Of a DNA stretch of 64,000 nucleotides, positions 18,400 through 25,230 are shown one piece after another. The first letter of the stretch is position 1, and each line of letters opens with the position of its first letter. The notes below the pieces were generated by a model. It was not told where the DNA came from, did no database searches, and was given only the letters and a program-made list of their open reading frames with translations. This stretch comes from Streptomyces umbrinus (GTDB lineage Bacteria > Actinomycetota > Actinomycetes > Streptomycetales > Streptomycetaceae). Location: assembly GCF_030817415.1 (NCBI RefSeq), contig NZ_JAUSZI010000002.1, positions 3,844,001 through 3,908,000 of the forward strand, in the 5' to 3' direction. The position numbers and the translations under genes were made by a program.

Positions 18400-18527
18400 T
18401 CCTGCTTTCGATCTTGAAACTCTGTGGGGCACCGCCCTTCGGTGCTTCCCGGGCAGCGTTGATCGCGGACGTACACGCGACCGAAGAACCAGGGTACTGG
18501 ACCTTTCGCTCTCGGCCCAATCCGGCC

Positions 18528-19625
18528 TCAGCGCCCCTGTTCGTACGCCCTCAGCTGCTCCGCGCTGATCATGGTGGTGTCGAAGAGACTGGTCTCGTCG
18601 AGGGCGTTGGCCTGCGCCTGCGCCTGCTGCGGCTGGGGAGCCTGCGGGGACTGGCCGTACGCCTGCTGCAGGTTCGGGTCGTACGCCGCCTGCTGGTCGT
18701 AGCCCTGCTGCTGCGGATAGGCGGCGTAGGGGTCGGCGGTCTGCTGCTGATAGCCGTACCCGTCCTGCTGCGCGTACTGCTGCTGGTACCCGTAGGGATC
18801 GGCGGTCTGCTGCTGATATGCGTACGCGTCCTGCTGGGCGTACTGCTGCTGGGCCGGGACCGCCGGGGCCTGGGGCGGGGCGGCCGGCTGGGCGGGCCGC
18901 TCGGAGAGGTCCGAGAGGCCGTCCAGGTACTCGGCGTCGGTGGTGTGCTGCGCGTTGCCGTCCTCGGCGAAGCCGCCCAGGTCGCCGAGGTCGTCGCTGG
19001 CGATCCGGCCGTGCAGCTTCTGCCGGCCGCGGCCGACGGCGTCCAGGGTCTTGGCGAGCACGGCCTCGAAGGCACCGAGCTTGACGTCGACGTACTCGTC
19101 GGCGTTGCGGCGCAGGGTCTCCGGGTCGTGGCTGCGCTCGGGAGCGTCCTCGTCCTCGTAGCCCTGCTCGTCGGTGCCGGGGCCCGTGCCGAGGAGCTTC
19201 TCGCGGCCGCGGCCGACGGAGCCGAGGGTCTTGGTGAGGACGACCTCGAAGTTGGCGAGCTTGGAGTCGACGTACTCGTCGGCCTCGGCGCGGACGTCCT
19301 CGGCCTCCTTGCGGGCCTCGGAGAGGATACGGTCCGCCTCGTTCTGCGAGCGGCGGGCGACCTCGGTGTCGGAGATCAGGCTGCCGCGCTCGGCGTGCGC
19401 GGACTCGACGATCCGCTCGGCCTCCAGGCGGGCCTGCTCGACCATCTGCTCGCGGCCGCCGATCAGCTCCTGGGCCTGGGCGAGGGAGCCGGGCAGTGCC
19501 TGGCGCACCTCTTCGAGCAGGGAGAGGAGCTCGGCGCGGTTGACCACGCACGAGGCCGACATGGGCATGGAACGGGCGCTGCCGACCGCCGAGACGATCT
19601 CATCGAGCTTCTTCTGCACGTCCAC
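18528..19625 (-). CDS. DivIVA-like / ATP synthase B-like coiled-coil protein with Gln/Tyr-rich tail
   Basis: 365 residues from GTG 19625. N-terminal two-thirds is a helical coiled coil (LEEVRQALPGSLAQAQELIG, EQARLEAERIVESAHAER, EADRILSEARKEAEDVRAEA) of the type annotated as cell division initiation or F0 subunit b-like. It contains two copies of a 30-residue unit: ADEYVDSKLANFEVVLTKTL..VGRGREKL and ADEYVDVKLGAFEAVLAKTL..VGRGRQKL. From about residue 235 it becomes Pro/Ala then Gln/Tyr/Asp/Gly-rich with repeated YQQQTADPY and QYAQQD. It ends in a conserved-looking short helix (ETSLFDTTMISAEQLRAYEQ). It lies between coaD and yceD, as in S. coelicolor. Function is not established; a polar-growth scaffold is possible. 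Confidence 0.82.
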   Translation of the reverse strand: MDVQKKLDEIVSAVGSARSMPMSASCVVNRAELLSLLEEVRQALPGSLAQAQELIGGREQMVEQARLEAERIVESAHAERGSLISDTEVARRSQNEADRILSEARKEAEDVRAEADEYVDSKLANFEVVLTKTLGSVGRGREKLLGTGPGTDEQGYEDEDAPERSHDPETLRRNADEYVDVKLGAFEAVLAKTLDAVGRGRQKLHGRIASDDLGDLGGFAEDGNAQHTTDAEYLDGLSDLSERPAQPAAPPQAPAVPAQQQYAQQDAYAYQQQTADPYGYQQQYAQQDGYGYQQQTADPYAAYPQQQGYDQQAAYDPNLQQAYGQSPQAPQPQQAQAQANALDETSLFDTTMISAEQLRAYEQGR

Positions 19626-19735
19626 CGTGTGCTCGCCACTCTCTACAGCTGTGATGGAGACGGACGCATCGACTGTACGACCACTCCCGCCCCTCCCGAC
19701 ACCGGGTGACGCACTGTCAGGTTTCTGGGGCTCCG

Positions 19736-20215
19736 TCAGTCCTTCTTCAGACGCTCCCTGAGGGCTTCCAGGACCACCGGCGGGACCAGGTGGGCGACGT
19801 CGCCGCCCCAGGTCGCGACCTCCTTGACCAGCGAGGAGGACAGGAAGCTGTAGGTGGGGTTGGTCGGGACGAAGAGGGTCTCGACGCCGGAGAGGCCGTT
19901 GTTCATCTGGGCCATCTGCAGCTCGTAGTCGAAGTCGCTGACCGCGCGCAGGCCCTTGACGATGGCCGGGATGTCGCGCTCCTTGCAGAAGTCGACGAGG
20001 AGGCCGTGGAAGGACTCCACCTCGACGTTGCCGAACTCCGCGGTGACCTGGCGGATCAGGTCGATCCGCTCCTCGATCTCGAACAGGCCCCTCTTGGACT
20101 GGTTGATCATCACCGCGACGTGCACGACGTCGTACAGCTTGGAGGCTCGGGCGATGATGTCGAGATGTCCGTTGGTAATCGGGTCGAACGACCCGGGACA
20201 GACGGCGCGGCGCAC
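19736..20215 (-). CDS. coaD: Phosphopantetheine adenylyltransferase
   Basis: 159 residues from GTG 20215 (GAGGG 7 bp upstream), the usual family length. Penultimate step of CoA synthesis: 4'-phosphopantetheine + ATP to dephospho-CoA. Nucleotidyltransferase motif CPGSFDPITNGHLDII holds the (T/H)xGH signature; KGLRAVSDFDYELQMAQMN and PTYSFLSSSLVKEVA are the other CoaD blocks. An alternative ATG at 20245 overlaps the rsmD stop (ATGA) and would add 10 residues; it may still matter for coupling. Genes rsmD-coaD form a conserved pair. Confidence 0.95.
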   Translation of the reverse strand: MRRAVCPGSFDPITNGHLDIIARASKLYDVVHVAVMINQSKRGLFEIEERIDLIRQVTAEFGNVEVESFHGLLVDFCKERDIPAIVKGLRAVSDFDYELQMAQMNNGLSGVETLFVPTNPTYSFLSSSLVKEVATWGGDVAHLVPPVVLEALRERLKKD

Positions 20216-20241
20216 TTGAGATCCCTCGCTCTCCGGTCCGG

Positions 20242-20829
20242 TCATCGTGCGTCTTCGCACGTAGAGGCGGCGCGACCGTACCAAAACGTTCCCTCGCCGT
20301 AGCGACGGGACCTCAATGCCTCGAAGCCGTCGGGCCACCGGAATTCGCCGCCTCTGGTACTGCGTTCAACGGTGACGAGCGCTTCGCCCGCGAGCCAGCC
20401 CCCGGAGCGGAGTGTGAGCAGGATCTCGCGAAGATCGTCGTCCGTGACGGCGTACGGCGGATCGAGGAAGACGAGGTCGTACGGTGCTGCCGGCGCCGCC
20501 GTGCGGATGATCTGTTCCGCTTTGCCGGGCCTGACCTCGGCGCCGGGGAGGCCCAGCGCCTTCACGTTCTCCCGGATCGTGCGGGCCGCGCGGGCGTCCG
20601 CCTCCACGAGGAGGGTGTGTCCGGCGCCGCGGCTCAGCGCCTCCAGGCCGACGGCGCCGGAGCCGGCGTACAGGTCGAGGACGCGGTCGCCTTCCAGGGG
20701 GCCGCCGAGCAGGGACTGCCAGGTGGAGAAGAGTCCCTCGCGGGCCCGGTCGGAGGTGGGCCTTGTGCCGGTGCCCGGGGGGACTGCCAGGCGTCGTCCA
20801 CCGGCCGTGCCGGCGATCACGCGGGTCAT
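20242..20829 (-). CDS. rsmD: 16S rRNA (guanine(966)-N2)-methyltransferase RsmD
   Basis: 195 residues. SAM-dependent methyltransferase acting on 16S rRNA in the small-subunit head. N-terminal VIAGTAGGRRLAVPPGTGTR, then RPTSDRAREGLF, SAM motif VLDLYAGSGAVGLEALSRG, and catalytic VFLDPPYAV (DPPY). Directly upstream of coaD, 27 bp from its preferred start. It is separated from recG by a 179-bp gap that contains a dispersed repeat. Confidence 0.94.
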   Translation of the reverse strand: MTRVIAGTAGGRRLAVPPGTGTRPTSDRAREGLFSTWQSLLGGPLEGDRVLDLYAGSGAVGLEALSRGAGHTLLVEADARAARTIRENVKALGLPGAEVRPGKAEQIIRTAAPAAPYDLVFLDPPYAVTDDDLREILLTLRSGGWLAGEALVTVERSTRGGEFRWPDGFEALRSRRYGEGTFWYGRAASTCEDAR

Positions 20830-20946
20830 CTGGGGTCCTTGCGGGTGGGGATGGTCACGGCCCCAGTCTGGCAGGCGGGGGTGGCGGGTGCGTTTTCTGG
20901 GCTACGGGGGTGGGGGCTCTGCGTTGAGGGCGGCTGCGGGTTCGTG

Positions 20947-21000
20947 GGGGCTGATCGCGCAGTTCCCCGCGCCCCTTGGGGGCGCCCCTGAAGGGGGCGC
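20947..21000 (-). repeat. Dispersed terminator-like repeat, copy 2 (recG 3' end)
   Basis: On the plus strand CTGATCGCGCAGTTCCCCGC continues into GCCCCTT and then a GGGGGCGCCCC...GGGGGCGC hairpin; in minus orientation this is the family core followed by the stem. It ends 8 bp before the recG stop, so on the minus strand it follows recG. Confidence 0.7.
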
Positions 21001-21008
21001 GCCTGTCC

Positions 21009-23219
21009 TCAGCCCTTCTCCAGGTACTGCTCCCTCTCCTCGTCCAGCAGGGCCTGGAGTGCTGTGCGCAGGCCGGGGAGGTGTTCCAGGTCCGGGTCGG
21101 ACGCGACGACCGCGGTCGCCTCGTCGCGGGCCTCGGCGATGATCTCCTCGTCGTCGATGACGGCGAGCATCCGCAGTGAGGTGCGGGCGCCGGACTGGGC
21201 CTGGCCGAGGACATCGCCCTCGCGGCGCTGTTCGAGGTCGATGCGGGAGAGCTCGAAGCCGTCGAGGGTGGAGGCGACCGCGGTCAGCCGCTGGCGGGCC
21301 GGGCCGGCCTCGGGCATCTCGGTGACCAGGAGACACAGGCCCGCGGCGGAGCCACGGCCGACGCGGCCGCGCAGCTGGTGGAGCTGGGAGACGCCGAAGC
21401 GGTCGGCGTCCATGATCACCATCGCGGTGGCGTTCGGGACGTTCACCCCGACCTCGATGACCGTCGTGGCGACCAGCACGTCCGTCTCGCCCGCGGCAAA
21501 GCGGCGCATCACGGCGTCCTTGTCGTCCGGGGGCATACGGCCGTGCAGGACCTCGACCTTGAGGCCCTGGAGCGGGCCCCTGGCCAGCTGGTCGGCGACG
21601 TCGAGGACCGCGAGAGGCGGGCGCTTCTCGGCCTCGTCCTCAGGGGACGGCTTCTTCTTGGACTTCTTCGGGTCGTCGTCCTCGTCGCCGATGCGCGGGC
21701 AGACCACGTACGCCTGATGGCCGTTGGACACCTCCTCTCGCACGCGCTCCCACGCGCGCGAGAGGAAGTGGGGTTTGTCGGCGGCCGGGACGACGTGGCT
21801 GGCGATGGGCGAGCGGCCGGCGGGGAGCTGGTCCAGGACGGACGTCTCCAGGTCGCCGAAGACGGTCATGGCGACCGTGCGCGGGATCGGCGTGGCGGTC
21901 ATCACGAGGAGGTGCGGGGGCTGTTTGCCCTTGCCGCGCAGGGCGTCGCGCTGCTCGACGCCGAACCGGTGCTGCTCGTCCACGACGACCAGGCCCAGGT
22001 CGTGGAACTGCACCTTGTCCTCGATCAGCGCATGCGTCCCGATGACGAGCCCTGCCTCGCCGGTGACCAGGTCCAGCAGCGCCTGGCGACGGGTGGCCGT
22101 CCCCATGGAGCCGGTGAGGAGCACCACCTTCGTGGAGTCCTCGGCCCCGCCGAGCATGCCGCCCTCGGCCAGCTCCCCCATCATCTCCGTGATCGACCGG
22201 TGGTGCTGCTGGGCGAGCACCTCGGTGGGCGCGAGCATCGCCGCCTGACCGCCCGCGTCGACGACGGCGAGCATGGCGCGCAGGGCCACCATCGTCTTCC
22301 CGCTGCCCACCTCGCCCTGCAGCAGCCGGTGCATCGGATGTTCGGTGGCCAGGTCGTCGAAGATCTCCTTGGTGACCTTCTGCTGGCCCTCGGTGAGGGT
22401 GAAGGGCAGCTTGGCGTCGAAGGCGGACAGGAGGCCGTCCTTCTTGGGCCTGCGGGCCACGGCGGGCAGTTGGGCGTCCGCGTGACGGCGGCGGGCCAGG
22501 GCCACCTGGAGGACGAAGGCCTCGTCCCACTTGAGGCGGGAGCGGGCGTTCTCGATGTCCGCCTTGGTGTGCGGGCGGTGGATCTTCAGCAGGGCCTCGG
22601 GGAGGGGGACCAGACCGCGGCCGGCCCGCAGGGACTCCGGCAGTGGGTCGGTGGCCTCCTGGGCGCTCGGCAGCACCGTCTGGACCGACTTGGCGATCTT
22701 CCAGGACTCCAGCTTGGCGGTGGCCGGATAGAGCGGGATGAGGGCGCCCGCCCAGGTGTCCACCGTCTCGGACACGTCCTCGCCGCGCAGCAGCTCGTAC
22801 GCCGGGTGGGCCAGCTGGAGGCGGCGGTTGAAGACGGAGACCTTGCCCGCGAACAACGCGCGCGTGCCGGGCAGGAGCTCCTTGTGGGGCTTGTGCACGC
22901 CGTTGCCGAAGAAGACCAGCTTGAGCCGGCCGCTGCCGTCCGTGATGGTCACTTCGAGGCGCTGGCCCTTGCCCCGGGGAGCCTTGGGCGAGGAGAAGGT
23001 GAGCAGGCGGGCGTCGGCGACCTGGGCGACCACCGTGACGTGCTCGTCCATGGGGAGGTCGGCGAGGTGGGTGAGCTGGCCGCGCTCCTCGTACCTGCGG
23101 GGATAGTGGTGCAGCAGGTCGCCGACGGTGTGCAGGCCGAGGTGCTCGGCCATCACCTTCGCGGTGGCGGGTCCGAGCACCTTCTTCAGTGGTTCTTCGA
23201 GCACGGGCACGAGATCCAT
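21009..23219 (-). CDS. recG: ATP-dependent DNA helicase RecG
   Basis: 736 residues from ATG 23219. Branch-migrating helicase that regresses stalled forks and processes Holliday junctions. An N-terminal wedge/OB domain (GDLLHHYPRRYEERG, VTVVAQVADARLLTF) is followed by the helicase core: Walker A LLQGEVGSGKTMVALRAML, APTEVLAQQH (Ia), VVDEQHRFGVEQRDAL (II), MTATPIPRTVAM (III), VLVATTVIEVGVNVPNA (V) and HQLRGRVGRG (VI). The C-terminal FELSRIDLEQRREGDVLGQAQSG is typical. Motif I-II spacing is normal. It is divergent from the Hsp90-like gene. Confidence 0.97.
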   Translation of the reverse strand: MDLVPVLEEPLKKVLGPATAKVMAEHLGLHTVGDLLHHYPRRYEERGQLTHLADLPMDEHVTVVAQVADARLLTFSSPKAPRGKGQRLEVTITDGSGRLKLVFFGNGVHKPHKELLPGTRALFAGKVSVFNRRLQLAHPAYELLRGEDVSETVDTWAGALIPLYPATAKLESWKIAKSVQTVLPSAQEATDPLPESLRAGRGLVPLPEALLKIHRPHTKADIENARSRLKWDEAFVLQVALARRRHADAQLPAVARRPKKDGLLSAFDAKLPFTLTEGQQKVTKEIFDDLATEHPMHRLLQGEVGSGKTMVALRAMLAVVDAGGQAAMLAPTEVLAQQHHRSITEMMGELAEGGMLGGAEDSTKVVLLTGSMGTATRRQALLDLVTGEAGLVIGTHALIEDKVQFHDLGLVVVDEQHRFGVEQRDALRGKGKQPPHLLVMTATPIPRTVAMTVFGDLETSVLDQLPAGRSPIASHVVPAADKPHFLSRAWERVREEVSNGHQAYVVCPRIGDEDDDPKKSKKKPSPEDEAEKRPPLAVLDVADQLARGPLQGLKVEVLHGRMPPDDKDAVMRRFAAGETDVLVATTVIEVGVNVPNATAMVIMDADRFGVSQLHQLRGRVGRGSAAGLCLLVTEMPEAGPARQRLTAVASTLDGFELSRIDLEQRREGDVLGQAQSGARTSLRMLAVIDDEEIIAEARDEATAVVASDPDLEHLPGLRTALQALLDEEREQYLEKG

Positions 23220-23382
23220 TGCACACCACCGCACTGACAATGCCGTATACGTCCCGGAAATCCGCTGGTCAGACGGCTGGTTCGGGGCCTAGGATGTCCG
23301 GCTCCGGCCCTGTTCGCGGTCACCTCGTCTTGGGACCGCCCGACCCCGCGCCGTCGCACGTCCCCCCACCGGCGCAGCGACG

Positions 23383-25230
23383 ATGGACTCCCAGATCTCA
23401 CAGTCAGCTCAGGCATCCCAGTCACCCCATACGTTCCAGGTCGACCTGCGCGGCCTCGTGGACCTTCTCTCCCACCACCTCTACTCCAGCCCCAAGGTCT
23501 ATCTGCGCGAACTGCTGCAGAACTCCGTGGACGCGATCACGGCCCGGCGTGCCGAGCAGCCCGACGCGCCTGCCCTGGTGCGGCTGTTCGTCGAGGGCGG
23601 CTCGGGCGGTGCCCTTCGTGTGGAGGACTCCGGGATCGGGCTCACCGAGACGGACGTGCACAGCCTCCTGGCGACCATCGGCCGCAGCTCCAAGCGGGCG
23701 GAGGGCCTGGAGTCGGCACGCTCCGACTTCCTCGGTCAGTTCGGCATCGGCCTGCTCGCCTGCTTCGTGGTCGCCGAGCGCATCCGGGTGGTCAGCCGCA
23801 GTGCACGTACGCCGGACGCACCGCCCGTGGAGTGGACGGCGGCCGACGACGGCTCGTACACGGTCCGTACGCTGCCTCACGAGGCCCGCCCCGAGCCGGG
23901 TACGACCGTGTACCTGGTGGCGCGTCCGGGCGCCGCCGACTGGCTGTCCGAGGAGCGGGTCCTCTCGCTGGCCCGGGACTTCGGCTCGCTGCTGCCCTAC
24001 GACGTACGGATGGGCGACGAGGCGGTCACGGACCTTCCGGCGCCCTGGGACCGCGCGTATCCGAGCCCCGCCTCCCGAAGGGTGGCCCTGGGGCGGCACT
24101 GCCACGACCTGTTCGGGTTCACGCCGCTGGACTCCATCGACCTGGACGTGCCGCTCGCCGGGATACGCGGGGTGGCGTACGTGCTGCCGTCCGCGGTCAG
24201 TCCCGCCCAGCGCGCCGGTCATCGCGTGCACCTGAAGGGCATGCTGCTCACCGAGCGCGCCGAACAGCTGCTGCCCGACTGGGCGTTCTTCGTTCGCTGC
24301 GTCCTCGACACGGACAGCCTGCGGCCCACCGCGTCCCGCGAGGCGCTGTACGAGGACGAGGCCCTGGCGGGAGTACGGGAGGCGCTGGGCGAGCGGATCA
24401 GGGTCTGGCTGACGGGGCTCGCGGCCGGTGATCCCGAGCGTCTCGCGGCCTTCCTGTCGGTGCACCACCTGGGCGTGAAGTCCCTGGCGCGGCACGACAG
24501 CGAGATGCTGCGCACGATGCTGCCGTGGCTGCCCTTCGAGACGACCGACGGGCAGCTCTCCCTGGAGGAGTTCGCCCAGCGGCACCCGGTGGTGCACTTC
24601 ACACGGACCGTGGAGGAGTACCGCCAGGTCGCGCCGATCGCGTCCGCGCAGGGCGTGGGTGTCGTCAACGGCGGCTACACGTACGACAGCGAGCTGGTCG
24701 AGGCGCTGCCCTCGGTGCGGCCCGGGACGGTCGTGGCGCAGCTGGACGCCGACACGGTGACCGCGCACCTGGACTCGGTCGACCCGGCGGTGGAGCTGGC
24801 CCTGTCGGCCTTCCTGGGGGCCGCGCGGGCCAGACTCGACCCCCTGGGGTGCGATGTGGTCCTGCGGGCCTTCCATCCCCTCTCCGTTCCCGCGCTGCAC
24901 CTGGACGACCGGGCGGCCCGCCACGAGCAGGCGCGCGCGGAGGCCGAGGAACAGGCCGACGACCTGTGGGCGGGCATCCTCGGCTCGCTGCGGGGCAGCG
25001 CCCCGCGCGCGCGGCTGGTGCTCAACCACCTCAACCCGCTGATCCGGAAGATCAGTTCGCTCGACGACCGGGAGCTGATCGGGACGGCGACGGAGTCGCT
25101 CTACGGTCAGGCCCTGCTGATGGCGCAGCGGCCGCTGCGACCGGCGGACTCGGCGCTCCTGAACCGGGCGTTCATCGGCCTCCTGGAGTGGGCCACCCAC
25201 AGCGACTCCCCGGAGGAGGGCCACCGATGA
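23383..25230 (+). CDS. Hsp90-family (HtpG-like) ATPase
   Basis: 615 residues, close to HtpG length. GHKL ATP-site motifs are intact: YLRELLQNSVDAIT (residues about 40-53), RVEDSGIGL (about 79-87) and DFLGQFGIGLLACF (about 114-127). In the middle domain LRPTASREALYEDEALAGVRE matches the conserved SRE region, including the catalytic-loop arginine. The rest is divergent from housekeeping HtpG, and the C-terminal third (HSDSPEEGHR end) lacks a recognisable TPR-docking MEEVD. Its stop overlaps the start of a large TPR protein gene by 4 bp. A client or pathway is unknown. By recalled synteny this pair is absent from this place in S. coelicolor, suggesting acquisition or relocation. Confidence 0.88.
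   Translation: MDSQISQSAQASQSPHTFQVDLRGLVDLLSHHLYSSPKVYLRELLQNSVDAITARRAEQPDAPALVRLFVEGGSGGALRVEDSGIGLTETDVHSLLATIGRSSKRAEGLESARSDFLGQFGIGLLACFVVAERIRVVSRSARTPDAPPVEWTAADDGSYTVRTLPHEARPEPGTTVYLVARPGAADWLSEERVLSLARDFGSLLPYDVRMGDEAVTDLPAPWDRAYPSPASRRVALGRHCHDLFGFTPLDSIDLDVPLAGIRGVAYVLPSAVSPAQRAGHRVHLKGMLLTERAEQLLPDWAFFVRCVLDTDSLRPTASREALYEDEALAGVREALGERIRVWLTGLAAGDPERLAAFLSVHHLGVKSLARHDSEMLRTMLPWLPFETTDGQLSLEEFAQRHPVVHFTRTVEEYRQVAPIASAQGVGVVNGGYTYDSELVEALPSVRPGTVVAQLDADTVTAHLDSVDPAVELALSAFLGAARARLDPLGCDVVLRAFHPLSVPALHLDDRAARHEQARAEAEEQADDLWAGILGSLRGSAPRARLVLNHLNPLIRKISSLDDRELIGTATESLYGQALLMAQRPLRPADSALLNRAFIGLLEWATHSDSPEEGHR

Noticed and set aside
17746..19551. 601-codon minus-strand frame appearing to fuse a protein to YceD
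   Set aside because: The N-terminal part is an Arg/Pro/Ala-rich shadow of the DivIVA-like gene; YceD has its own start and ribosome site at 18399.
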